Source: Streptomyces roseoverticillatus (GTDB lineage Bacteria > Actinomycetota > Actinomycetes > Streptomycetales > Streptomycetaceae). Taken from it: a DNA stretch of 64,000 nucleotides. Numbering within the stretch: the first letter of the stretch is position 1; every line of letters begins with the position of its first letter. The stretch covers positions 186,001 to 250,000 of the forward strand of contig NZ_JOFL01000001.1 in the NCBI RefSeq assembly GCF_000719265.1, read 5' to 3'. A program made the translations under genes and the position numbers. A model generated the notes under the pieces. That model was given only the letters and a program-made list of their open reading frames with translations, made no database searches and was not told the origin of the DNA. Below are positions 26,993 through 35,195 of the stretch, piece by piece.

Positions 26993-27907
26993 GTGATCGA
27001 CCCCCGGCGGCTGCGCGTCCTGCGGGCCGTGGCGGACCACCGTACGGTGACCGCCGCGGCCGCCGCGCTGTACCTGACCCCCTCGGCCGTCTCCCAGCAG
27101 CTCGCCGCGCTGGAACAGGAGACCGGCCACGCCCTGCTGACCCGCAGCGGGCGGGGGGTGCGGCTGACCGCGGCGGGCGAGATCCTGCTGACCCACGCCC
27201 ACGAGGTCCTCGCCCAGCTGGAGCGGGCCGAGGCCGAGCTCGCCGCGTACGCGGGCGGCACGGCCGGGGAGCTCACCGTCGCGGCGTTCGCCACAGGCAT
27301 CGCCGAGGTGCTGGCCCCCGTCATCGCCCTCCTCGCCGGCCGCCACCCCGGCATCCGGCTGCGGGTGCGCGACGCGGAGGGCGACGCGAGCCTGCCGATG
27401 GTGCTGGACGGGGAGGCCGACGTTGCCCTCGCCGTCGAGTACCGGGGCGCGCCGCGCGAGGACGACCGGCGGCTCGTGCGCGTACCGCTCTACGCCGAGC
27501 CGTTCGACGCCGTCCTGCACGCGTCCCACCCGCTGGCGCGGAGCCCCCGCGTGGGCCTGGACCAGCTGGCCGACTGCGACTGGATCGGCCCCTACCCGGG
27601 CAACCCGTGCCACGACGTGGTGGTCCTGGCCTGTGAGCTGGCCGGCTTCCAGCCCCGGCTGGTGCACTCCTCCGACGACTTCCGCGCCGTGGTGGCCCTG
27701 GCCGGCGCCGGGGCCGGGGTGGCGCTCGTGCCGCGCTCGGCGCTGCGCGGCATGGAGCTGAAGGACACCGTCGTCCGCCCCGTGGGGGGCCTGGCCGCGA
27801 CGCGCCGCGTGTTCGCCGCGGTGCGGCGGGGCTCCGAGGACCACCCGCTGTTCCGGCCGGTCCTCGACGCGCTCACGGAAGTCGCGGGCTCGCTGTCGAC
27901 GAACTGA
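26993..27907 (+). CDS. LysR-family transcriptional regulator
   Basis: The GTG start gives 304 residues with an N-terminal LysR helix-turn-helix (about 3-62; LRVLRAVADHRTVTAAAAAL, then TPSAVSQQLAALE) and a LysR substrate-binding domain (about 88-295). It lies just beyond the tdh-kbl terminator on the same strand. The family often controls neighbouring genes, but LysR regulators are usually divergent from their targets, so control of tdh-kbl is only possible. It is convergent with the DUF4352 lipoprotein gene. Confidence 0.9.
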   Translation: MIDPRRLRVLRAVADHRTVTAAAAALYLTPSAVSQQLAALEQETGHALLTRSGRGVRLTAAGEILLTHAHEVLAQLERAEAELAAYAGGTAGELTVAAFATGIAEVLAPVIALLAGRHPGIRLRVRDAEGDASLPMVLDGEADVALAVEYRGAPREDDRRLVRVPLYAEPFDAVLHASHPLARSPRVGLDQLADCDWIGPYPGNPCHDVVVLACELAGFQPRLVHSSDDFRAVVALAGAGAGVALVPRSALRGMELKDTVVRPVGGLAATRRVFAAVRRGSEDHPLFRPVLDALTEVAGSLSTN

Positions 27908-27920
27908 CGGGCGTCGCTGC

Positions 27921-27981
27921 CTCAGGACTTCCTCAGGACTTCCTCAGTAACTTCCTCCGGACTTCTTCAGGACTTCTTCAG
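27921..27981. repeat. Tandem 11-12-bp repeat overlapping the end of the DUF4352 gene
   Basis: CTCAGGACTTC-like units occur five to six times in a row between convergent genes. The rightmost copy encodes the last codons and stop of the DUF4352 gene (LKKS-stop), so the array duplicates the gene's 3' end. Confidence 0.75.
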
Positions 27982-28602
27982 GGTCCACTCGCCCGTCTCG
28001 TTGGCGAAGCCGCCGTCCATCGTGAACTGCACCTTGGCCGTCTTGGAGTTCTCGGGGACGGAGAAGACGACCCAGCCGAGGGCCTTGGCGCCCTGGGCGA
28101 GGTTCACGGTGACCGGGAACTTCGGGCCCTCGGTGACGCCGCCCATGGTCTGGGTGAAGGCCTGGCCCTGCTCGTCGATGACCTTGGCCCCGCTGGAGGG
28201 GCTGTCCGAGTAGGCGACCGTGCCGGTGTTGACGAGCTCGAACTGGGCGGCGACGAAGCGCTTGCCGGCGGACGGCTTGTTGTACTTGTTGTCGCTGTGG
28301 GCCGGGTCGGCGAAGCCCTTCAGGGTGACGTCGAGCTGCTCGCCCGCCTTCTTGCCCTTGAGGGTGAGCTTGCCGCCGACGGCGTGGGCGTCGCCGCCCT
28401 GGCCCTTGTCCTGACCCTGACCCTTGTCCTGGCCCTGGCCCTTGTCCTGGCCTCCGCCCTGGCCTCCGTTGCCCTGGGCCGCGGGGCTCTGGTCCGCCGA
28501 GGCGCTGGCGTCGGCCGCGGGGTCGGTGCCGTCGCCGTTGCAGGCGGTGGCGGTGGTCGCGAGCACGATGACGGCCGCGGCGGTGAGGAGCTGACGACGC
28601 AT
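27967..28602 (-). CDS. DUF4352-domain lipoprotein
   Basis: The 211-residue protein starts MRRQLLTAAAVIV with GGGGGA upstream and has a lipobox at about residue 21 (TATAC). A Gln/Gly/Lys/Asp linker repeats GQDKGQ three times (about 50-70), then an immunoglobulin-like DUF4352 domain follows (about 75-205; GKRFVAAQFELVNTGTVAY, WVVFSVPENSKTAKVQF). Such proteins sit on the membrane outer face; function is unknown. Confidence 0.86.
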   Translation of the reverse strand: MRRQLLTAAAVIVLATTATACNGDGTDPAADASASADQSPAAQGNGGQGGGQDKGQGQDKGQGQDKGQGGDAHAVGGKLTLKGKKAGEQLDVTLKGFADPAHSDNKYNKPSAGKRFVAAQFELVNTGTVAYSDSPSSGAKVIDEQGQAFTQTMGGVTEGPKFPVTVNLAQGAKALGWVVFSVPENSKTAKVQFTMDGGFANETGEWTLKKS

Positions 28603-28806
28603 GATGAATCCCCCGTGATGAATGCGTTGCATGTTTTGACGTGCACATTTCCGTGCTTGACGTGCACATTCTTACCGCGCCACCGGGCGGGTTCCGGCCA
28701 ATCGGGGGGTCGATGGGGCTCCTGTGACAATTGAGTGATCAAATCGTGGCATCGGAACAGCGGGCCGGACCATCGGGCCGGACCATCGGGAGCGAACGGA
28801 GGCGCC

Positions 28807-29244
28807 GTGAGCCGTCACCCGCGGCGTACGCCTGTACCGGTCGCCCTGTGGGCCCTGCTCGTCCTCCTGCTCGGTGCGGTCTGCGGAACAGCCGCCGGCA
28901 GTACGGGCAGCAGCAGCGCCGCCCTTCCTCCCGCCGTCTCCGTCACCGGTTCCGCCGGACAGGCCGGACAGGCCGGACAGGTCCGCGCCGCCGTCCGCGC
29001 GCCCGGCGCGCACCTCGCGGCGGCGGACCATGCCCTCGCCGCCCACGGCCTCCACGCGTCCGCGGCGATCCAGCACATGCGGCTGCCCGGGCTCCCCGGA
29101 GCGGTGCCCGGCCCGGTGGCGGGGCCGCTCGGCGTCCCCCTGCCGCCCGGCGAGCTCGCCGGCCCGCGCCAGGAGCGCGCGCCGCCCGCCGCGGCCCCCT
29201 CTTCCCGCAGCACTCGCGGTCCTCCCTCCCCACGGAGCAGCTGA
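28807..29244 (+). CDS. Small exported or membrane-anchored protein upstream of secDF
   Basis: The GTG start at 28807 follows GGAGGCGCC. The 145-residue product has a signal or membrane segment (about 11-32, VALWALLVLLLGAVCGTAAG) and a Gly/Ala/Pro-rich remainder with no recognised domain. It lies 98 bp before the SecDF gene on the same strand, so the two may be cotranscribed. I do not recognise the family, and the C-terminal low complexity leaves some doubt. Confidence 0.6.
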   Translation: MSRHPRRTPVPVALWALLVLLLGAVCGTAAGSTGSSSAALPPAVSVTGSAGQAGQAGQVRAAVRAPGAHLAAADHALAAHGLHASAAIQHMRLPGLPGAVPGPVAGPLGVPLPPGELAGPRQERAPPAAAPSSRSTRGPPSPRSS

Positions 29245-29342
29245 CGCCACGAGCGCGGCCCCTCCACCCTCCCGGCCCCCGGCCGGAGCGGGCGGCACGG
29301 CGGCCGGCGCTCCGCCTCCGTATGCCGTGAAGTGGAGAACCC

Positions 29343-31682
29343 ATGCCATCCCGGACATCCCGGAAACCCCGGCCTCGCCGTGCCCCGCTGTGGCGCGCGC
29401 TGTTCGCCCTGGCCGCCGTCGCCGCCTCGCTGTACTTCGCCCTGACCACCCCGCCCCGGCTCGGCCTGGACCTGCGCGGCGGCACCCAGATCGTGCTGGA
29501 GACCCGTAACGGGCCCGCCACCCGTGCCGATGCCGCCGCCACCGACCGGGCCCTGGAGGTGCTGCGGCAGCGGGTCGACGCGCTCGGCGTGGCCGAGCCG
29601 TCGCTGGCCCGCTCCGGCGAACGCCGCATCGTCGTCGAGCTGCCCGGCGTCCAGGACCCCCGCAAGGCCGCCGAGGTCGTCGGGCGCACCGCGCAGCTCA
29701 CCTTCCACCCCGTACTCGCCGCGTCCGCACCGGACGGCGGCGTAGCGCGCACGCTGCCCGACCCCGACGCGCCGGGGCAGCACCTGCGCCTCGGGCCTCC
29801 GGCCCTGACCGGCAAGGAGGTCAAGGACGCCCGGGCCGTCCTCGACACGCAGACCGGCGGCGGCTGGACGGTCGCCCTCTCGTTCCGGGGCGGCGGGGAG
29901 AAGAACTGGGCCCGCGTCACGGGCGAGGCCGCCTGCGCCGCGCCCGGGGACACCGCCCGGCGCGTCGCGATCGTCCTCGACGACCGCGTCGTGTCGGCAC
30001 CGGCGATGCAGCAGAGCGTGCCGTGCCGCAGCGGCATCCAGGGCGGCAGCGCGCAGATCACCGGTGGGTTCGGCGACGCCGAGGCCCGTGACCTGGCGGC
30101 GCTCGTCAAGGGCGGCGCCCTGCCTGTGCCGGTCGAGGTCGTCGAACAGCGCACCGTCGGGCCGACGCTGGGCGCCGAGGCGATCCGGGCAAGCGCGGCC
30201 GCGGCCGTCATCGGCCTCGTGTGCACGGCGGTGTTCGTCGTCGCCGTCTACCGGCTGCTGGGCGTCCTGGCCACGGTGGCGCTCGCACTCTACGGCCTCA
30301 TCTCGTACGCCGCGCTGGTCGCGCTCGGGGCCACGCTCACCCTCCCGGGGCTGGCCGGCTTCGTGCTCGCGATCGGCATGGCCGTGGACGCGAACGTCCT
30401 GGTCTTCGAGCGGACCCGCGAGGAGTACGCGCGCCGCCCGGCGGCCCCGTCCGACCTCCGCGGACCGCTGAGCAAGGGCTCCGGCAAGGCGTGGAGCGCC
30501 GTCGTCGACTCGAACGTCACCACGCTGCTGGCCGCCGCTCTGCTGTTCTTCTTCGCCACCGGCCCGGTGAAGGGCTTCGGCGTCACCCTGTCCGTGGGCG
30601 TCGTGGCCTCCATGGTCTCCGCCCTCGTCATCACGCGGGTGCTCGCCGACCGGGCGCTACGGCTCCGCGGCGTCCGGCGCCGGCCGCGGCTCGCGGGCGT
30701 CGCGTCGGCCGACCGCATCCGGGCCCTCCTCGCCCGCCGCGGGCCGCGCCTGATGCGCCGCCGGCGCACCTGGCTGGCCGTCAGCGGCGCGCTGCTGGCG
30801 CTCGCCGTCACCGGGATCGGGGTGCGCGGGCTGCAGCTGGGCGTCGAGTTCACCGGCGGCCGGCTGGTGGAGTACGGCACGAGCCGCCCCGTGGACGTGG
30901 AGCGGGCACGGGCCGCGGTCGGGGACGCCGGGTTCCCCCGCGCCGTCGTCCAGAAGGCGGGCAACGGGGACGTCGTCGTCCGCTCAGGCGATCTCTCGGA
31001 CCGCGACCAGCAGCGCATCAGGACGGCCTTGGAGGAGCACGGCGGAACCGTCACCGTCGAGCGCGACGAACGGATCGGGCCGAGCCTGGGCAGCGAGCTG
31101 CGCGACAAGGCGCTGCTGGCCCTGGGCGCGGCGGTGGCGGCCCAGCTCCTGTACCTGAGCGTGCGGTTCCGCTGGACCTTCGCGACCGCGGCGGTGGCTG
31201 CGATGGTCCAGGACGTGCTGCTGGTGACCGGGCTGTTCGCGTGGCTGGGCAGGCCGGCCGACAGCGTCTTCCTGGCCGCGCTGCTCACCGTGGTCGGCTA
31301 CTCCGTCAATGACACAGTGGTCGTCTTCGACCGGATCCGGGAGACGCACCGGATCCGGGAGACGCACCGCCGGCCGGGTGCCGGACGCGCCTCGCTCGCG
31401 TCGGCCGTCGACAGCGCGATCCTGCAGACGGTGCCGCGCACGCTCAACACGGGCATGGGGGTGCTGTTCGTGCTCACCGCGCTCGCGGTCCTGGGCGGCG
31501 ACTCGCTCGCCGACTTCTCGCTGGCGCTCCTCGCCGGGGTGCTGTTCGGCATCGCCTCGACCGTCCTGACGGCGGCACCGCTCGCGGTGGTCCTCGAAGG
31601 ACGTCATCCCGGAGCCGTGGTGGCATCGCCGGCGCCCCGCGCCGGGACGAAGGCCGGGCGGGGCTCGGGCGCGGTGGTCTGA
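29343..31682 (+). CDS. secDF: Protein translocase subunit SecDF (fusion)
   Basis: The 779-residue protein joins SecD (about 1-440) and SecF (about 470-770). The SecD part has one N-terminal TM, a periplasm-facing P1 region (DLRGGTQIVLE at about 40, GRTAQLTFHPV) and five more TM helices with DANVLVFERTREE near 349. The SecF part has NDTVVVFDRIRET near 655. It uses the proton-motive force to aid Sec export. As I recall, streptomycetes usually carry separate secD and secF as well, making this the accessory fusion copy. An 18-bp tandem duplication at 31332-31367 repeats RIRETH right after the SecF motif. Confidence 0.93.
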   Translation: MPSRTSRKPRPRRAPLWRALFALAAVAASLYFALTTPPRLGLDLRGGTQIVLETRNGPATRADAAATDRALEVLRQRVDALGVAEPSLARSGERRIVVELPGVQDPRKAAEVVGRTAQLTFHPVLAASAPDGGVARTLPDPDAPGQHLRLGPPALTGKEVKDARAVLDTQTGGGWTVALSFRGGGEKNWARVTGEAACAAPGDTARRVAIVLDDRVVSAPAMQQSVPCRSGIQGGSAQITGGFGDAEARDLAALVKGGALPVPVEVVEQRTVGPTLGAEAIRASAAAAVIGLVCTAVFVVAVYRLLGVLATVALALYGLISYAALVALGATLTLPGLAGFVLAIGMAVDANVLVFERTREEYARRPAAPSDLRGPLSKGSGKAWSAVVDSNVTTLLAAALLFFFATGPVKGFGVTLSVGVVASMVSALVITRVLADRALRLRGVRRRPRLAGVASADRIRALLARRGPRLMRRRRTWLAVSGALLALAVTGIGVRGLQLGVEFTGGRLVEYGTSRPVDVERARAAVGDAGFPRAVVQKAGNGDVVVRSGDLSDRDQQRIRTALEEHGGTVTVERDERIGPSLGSELRDKALLALGAAVAAQLLYLSVRFRWTFATAAVAAMVQDVLLVTGLFAWLGRPADSVFLAALLTVVGYSVNDTVVVFDRIRETHRIRETHRRPGAGRASLASAVDSAILQTVPRTLNTGMGVLFVLTALAVLGGDSLADFSLALLAGVLFGIASTVLTAAPLAVVLEGRHPGAVVASPAPRAGTKAGRGSGAVV

Positions 31683-31727
31683 CGGACTGCCGTGCGCTGC
31701 TTCCCGGACGGGACGCGGCGCACGACG

Positions 31728-31772
31728 GGGCGGGCGGCGGCAGCGCGTCCGCGCGCGGGCCGCCGCCCGCCC
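31728..31772. terminator. Bidirectional terminator between secDF and the convergent gene
   Basis: GGGCGGGCGGCGGC and GCCGCCGCCCGCCC form a perfect 14-bp stem with a 17-nt loop, between convergent stop codons at 31682 and 31774. Confidence 0.75.
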
Positions 31773-31773
31773 T

Positions 31774-32844
31774 TCACGTCCGGGTGACCGTCCCGCACCC
31801 CTCGCCCCTGCCGGTGTCCAGGTCCCGGCTGCGGTCGTAGGGGTCGACGGCGGGGCCGGAGGGGGCCTTGCCGGAGGGGCGTCCCTCGTCGAAGACAGGG
31901 TGCAGGAACCCGTCGTGGACGCCGCAGGCGGAGTTGGCGATGTCCACGTCGTAGGAGCGGACGGTCAGCCTGCCCGGCGTCACCCGGAACCGCTCGGGGT
32001 CGAGGAGATCGGTGTCCAGGACGCGCCGCACGATCGTGCGCTCGACCGCCCGGGAGCCCTGCGCCTTCTTGGCGAGCGGATAGACGAAGGTGACGTCGGC
32101 GTGGATGCCCACGGAGCCGTCCTTGTGCTCCGCGAAGGTCAGCCGGCCGCGGGTCTTCACGGTCTCCCCCACCATGCGCACCTCCTTGGCGTCGAAGCGG
32201 CTGAAGAGGGTAACCGGGTCGTGGTCCCGGTCCGGCTTGCCGAGGGCAGTGTTGGTGTGGGTGACGAGGTCGTCCTGGTACGGGTCGAGCAGGGCGAGGG
32301 CCGCCGCCGGGCGCTCGCCCCGGATGACCGCCGGGTCCAGGTTGGCGGCGACGAGGAAGTCCTTGGCCAGCTTCAGGCCCGCGGCGACCTGCTCCTGCGA
32401 CATCGTCCCCACTGCCTGCGCCTCGGGCAGGACGATGCCCGCCGCGCCGTCGGCGTACTGCTCGGCCGGCGATCCGGCGAAGGGCCGGTCGGGGGTGGCG
32501 ACACCCTCCGTGCTGCCGGGGGCACCGCTGGGGCGCGCGGTCTCGGGGGCCATGGGCGCCGGGGTGCCGTGGGAGGCCGTCTTCGCGTCGCTCTTCCCGC
32601 CGTCCCACGCGCCCGGTATCCGGGAGAGGACCAGCTCGGGCCGGAGCACGGCCAGGGTGGCCGCGGCGGCGGCCACGACACCGACGGCACCGAGGATCCG
32701 CCGCTTGCGGGCCGCCCGCCCGTTCATCTCCCGCCAGGCGGGACCGGTGCGCCAGCCTTCGGGCTCCTGGGAGGAAACGTTCTTGCTGCGTCTCCCGGAC
32801 GCAGGCCTCTCGACTGACACGCACGCTCTCGCTTTATCTCGCAC
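31774..32844 (-). CDS. Single-pass membrane protein with extracytoplasmic domain, unknown function
   Basis: The frame gives up to 356 residues; a GTG near 32820 is an alternative start. A Lys/Arg-rich cytoplasmic part is followed by one membrane helix (about 49-66, ILGAVGVVAAAAATLAVL), a Thr/Pro-rich linker and a soluble domain (about 130-340). The domain includes GRLTFAEHKDGSVGIHADVTFVYPL and a Cys pair near the end. I do not recognise a named domain. The layout is that of a streptomycete membrane-anchored lineage-specific protein. Confidence 0.78.
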   Translation of the reverse strand: MRDKARACVSVERPASGRRSKNVSSQEPEGWRTGPAWREMNGRAARKRRILGAVGVVAAAAATLAVLRPELVLSRIPGAWDGGKSDAKTASHGTPAPMAPETARPSGAPGSTEGVATPDRPFAGSPAEQYADGAAGIVLPEAQAVGTMSQEQVAAGLKLAKDFLVAANLDPAVIRGERPAAALALLDPYQDDLVTHTNTALGKPDRDHDPVTLFSRFDAKEVRMVGETVKTRGRLTFAEHKDGSVGIHADVTFVYPLAKKAQGSRAVERTIVRRVLDTDLLDPERFRVTPGRLTVRSYDVDIANSACGVHDGFLHPVFDEGRPSGKAPSGPAVDPYDRSRDLDTGRGEGCGTVTRT

Positions 32845-33039
32845 TTACCTGTTCGAAGCGGCAACTGTAGACGTGCCCACGCCAGGCCCTTCGGGCACCC
32901 CGCGCCCCGGGAGGCACAGCACGTGACACCACCAAAAATGGCCGGATTTAACCCCTGCCCTGTTCCCTTTTCGGCCCCGGAGGCTCTACCTGTAGCGGGG
33001 CGGCCTCCGGCCGGCCCCAGGGGCGAGAGGATTTGTACG

Positions 33040-33882
33040 ATGACCTCCGGGATGACCTCGTTCGACAAGATCTACGACCAGCCCGACCCCCGGGCGTACT
33101 TCACGGTGCTGGGACCTCTGGAGTACCAGACACCGCATCATGCCCAGGCCGTCTTCCGGCGTATGGCCGAGACCCGCAGGGCCACGGCCACGACCGAGCC
33201 GCTGACGGTCGTCGACATCTGCTGCTCCTACGGCATCAACGCGGCACTCCTCAACCACGACGTCACACTGGACGAGCTCTACACGCGCTACACCTCCCCG
33301 CAGGTCGCGCCGCTCACCACCGCCGAGCTCATCGAGGACGACCGGGCGTACTTCGCGGCACGGCGGCGGCCCGGGGCCGCACGGGTCATCGGCATCGACG
33401 TGGCCTCTCAGGCCGTCTCCTACGCCCGGGCCGTCGGCCTGCTGGCCGAGGGCTTCGCCGAGAACCTGGAGACCGCCGAGCCCAGCCCCGAGCTGCTGCG
33501 GCAGACCCGGCGGGCCCGGCTCATCACCATCACCGGCGGCACCACGTTCCTGTCGGCCAGAACCCTCAAAGCACTCACGGCGGACACGGACGAACCGGCC
33601 TGGGTGGCCTCGTTCGTGCTCCGCACCGCCTCGTACGCCCCGATCTCCGACGCCCTGGCCGCACACGGCCTCCACACCGAGAAGTACACGGCCCGCACGT
33701 TCCCCCAGCGGCACTTCAGCGGCCCGGAGGAGCAGGGCTACGCGGTCGCGGCCGTCGAAGCCGCGGGCGAGGACCCCTGGGGCAAGGAGACCGAGGGCTA
33801 CTTCCACACGACGCTCTACGTCTCCCGCCCCGCGGAGGACGCCGCGGCCCAGCCCCTCGCGGAGCTCCTGGCGGACATCTGA
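33040..33882 (+). CDS. SAM-methyltransferase-like protein with split nucleotide-binding motifs
   Basis: ATG at 33040 has GAGAGG nine bases upstream; the 280-residue product starts MTSGMTSFDKIYDQPDPRAYF. VVDICCSYGINAALLNHDVT (about 59-78) resembles SAM motif I, but the next strand (RVIGIDVASQAVSYARAVG, about 117-135) comes only after an insertion of about 40 residues containing a YTRYTSPQ segment. A C-terminal segment has ITITGGTTFLSARTLKAL. The fold is probably class I methyltransferase-like; whether it methylates anything is unclear. It is convergent with the split DUF4291 gene. Confidence 0.72.
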   Translation: MTSGMTSFDKIYDQPDPRAYFTVLGPLEYQTPHHAQAVFRRMAETRRATATTEPLTVVDICCSYGINAALLNHDVTLDELYTRYTSPQVAPLTTAELIEDDRAYFAARRRPGAARVIGIDVASQAVSYARAVGLLAEGFAENLETAEPSPELLRQTRRARLITITGGTTFLSARTLKALTADTDEPAWVASFVLRTASYAPISDALAAHGLHTEKYTARTFPQRHFSGPEEQGYAVAAVEAAGEDPWGKETEGYFHTTLYVSRPAEDAAAQPLAELLADI

Positions 33883-33907
33883 CCGCCGGGCACACGCGCG
33901 AGCAACG

Positions 33908-33953
33908 GCGGGTTCATGGCAGGGCGACGGACGTCTTCCGGCCATGAACCCGC
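33908..33953. terminator. 13-bp stem-loop between convergent genes
   Basis: GCGGGTTCATGGC and GCCATGAACCCGC form a perfect 13-bp stem. Its right arm touches the stop codon of the DUF4291 3' fragment, so it can serve as terminator for both convergent genes. Confidence 0.7.
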
Positions 33954-34402
33954 TACGGGCGCCCGGCGCCGCCGGCCGGCTCGTAGGGGCGTTCCTGCGG
34001 CAGTCTGCTGCGGGCCTCGTCCAGGTCGCCCGCGATGACCAGGCCGTGGATCTCGCGGGCCAGCGGGGTCACATCCGTGATGGAGACCGTCCACTCATCG
34101 GCGTACCGGCGCGCCGCCTCGCCCGCGAGACCGAGCTGCAGAGAGCGGTGGGGCAGGGCCTGCAAGTGCAGGTCGCGTTCGGGGTCCCACTGCACGCGGG
34201 CCGGTGACGCCTTCAATTCGCGCCGCCAGGCGGCCTGGTCGGCGTGGGCGTCCCGGTCGTAGTGAGACAGACAGGCATTGGCCAGAGCCCAGTCGAAGCC
34301 GGCGCGGTCGATCTCGATCGCGAGGACGCACTCCTGATCGGCCTTGGTACCCCACCCACAGCGGTACATCATCCAGAGGAAGGAGGGCTTGATCCAAGTC
34401 AA
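33953..34402 (-). pseudogene. DUF4291 gene, C-terminal fragment split by the integrative element
   Basis: From the TGG codon at 34396 this reads WIKPSFLWMMYRCGWGTK, the family's most conserved block, and continues to residue 149 of the fragment. The first two codons (TTG ACT) belong to the element. The missing N-terminal 56 codons lie 7.57 kb away at 42138-41968. Rejoined, the protein would be about 203 residues, normal for DUF4291. A short product could start at the TTG, but it would lack the N-terminal strand set. Confidence 0.9.
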
Positions 34403-34416
34403 GCGGTGTTCGTAGG
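34376..34416. other. attL of the serine-integrase element
   Basis: The left half (to 34394) is DUF4291 coding sequence, the core dinucleotide CA is at 34395-34396, and the right half AGTCAAGCGGTGTTCGTAGG (34397-34416) is an attP arm. Its reverse complement matches the arm at the other end in 18 of 20 bases. Confidence 0.9.
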
Positions 34417-34445
34417 CCTTTTAGGCTTAGCTGTATTCACGCAGG

Positions 34446-35195
34446 TCAGGGCACAGCTATCGCGTCCAGGTGAGCGCGTGCCGAACGGGAGAAGCTGTCC
34501 AAGAGCGCCTTCCCCTTGGCAGCAGTGGCCAGCGACGGCTGGCCGATGATGCCGTTGGCGGTGTAGCCCGCCATGCCCAGGGTGAGCAAGTGAGGGCGCT
34601 TGGGGGCTGAATGGTCGTCTTGCTCGAAGCCCTCGTGTACGAGATGCGGCGCGCCGTGGAGGAGTAGAGAGACCTCGAACTCCCCGCCGTGCATGTCCTC
34701 GGCGCTGCTGCTCTCCAGCTCGGCCTCGGCGCGGGCCCGGGCCCGGTCTTCACTGACGGGGAAGAGGGCGACGCGGGGGCCGCTGACGTTGAGTTCCTGG
34801 ACGACGTTCGACAGGACGTAGTTGCCGCCGTGGCCGTTGACGATGATCAGCCCGGGGTGCCCCGATGCTTCGAGCGATCTCCAGATGTCGTTGACCATGG
34901 CGTACAGCGTCCCAGCGCTGATGCTGACCGTGCCAGCCATCGGGGCGTGCTCGTGAGAACACGCCATAGTGATCGGCGGCAGCAGGAACAGGCCGTGGTC
35001 ATCGGCCAGCCGACGAGCGATCAGGCAGGCAATGACCGTGTCGGTGATCAGGGGCAAGTGATCGCCGTGTTGCTCGAAGCTCCCGATGGGTAGGACGGCG
35101 ACGGCGGGACCTCGGCGGCGCTCGTCGCCGGTGGTGGCTTGCGTGATCAATTCGTCCATGACCCCAGCATCTCTCATCACTTCCGGCCCAGTCAT
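34446..35195 (-). CDS. Creatininase-family amidohydrolase
   Basis: The 249-residue protein has the family's metal-site motifs: PIGSFEQHGDHLPLITDT (about 36-53), SHEHAPMAGTVSI, NGHGGNYVL and DMHGGEFEVSLLL. All expected Glu, His and Asp ligands look intact. Members include creatinine amidohydrolase and MftE-like peptidases, acting on cyclic amides or C-terminal peptides. Its ATG overlaps the stop of the XRE-TPR gene (ATGA), so the two are translationally coupled. No creatine-pathway or mycofactocin gene is nearby; its role in a mobile element is unknown. Confidence 0.88.
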   Translation of the reverse strand: MTGPEVMRDAGVMDELITQATTGDERRRGPAVAVLPIGSFEQHGDHLPLITDTVIACLIARRLADDHGLFLLPPITMACSHEHAPMAGTVSISAGTLYAMVNDIWRSLEASGHPGLIIVNGHGGNYVLSNVVQELNVSGPRVALFPVSEDRARARAEAELESSSAEDMHGGEFEVSLLLHGAPHLVHEGFEQDDHSAPKRPHLLTLGMAGYTANGIIGQPSLATAAKGKALLDSFSRSARAHLDAIAVP

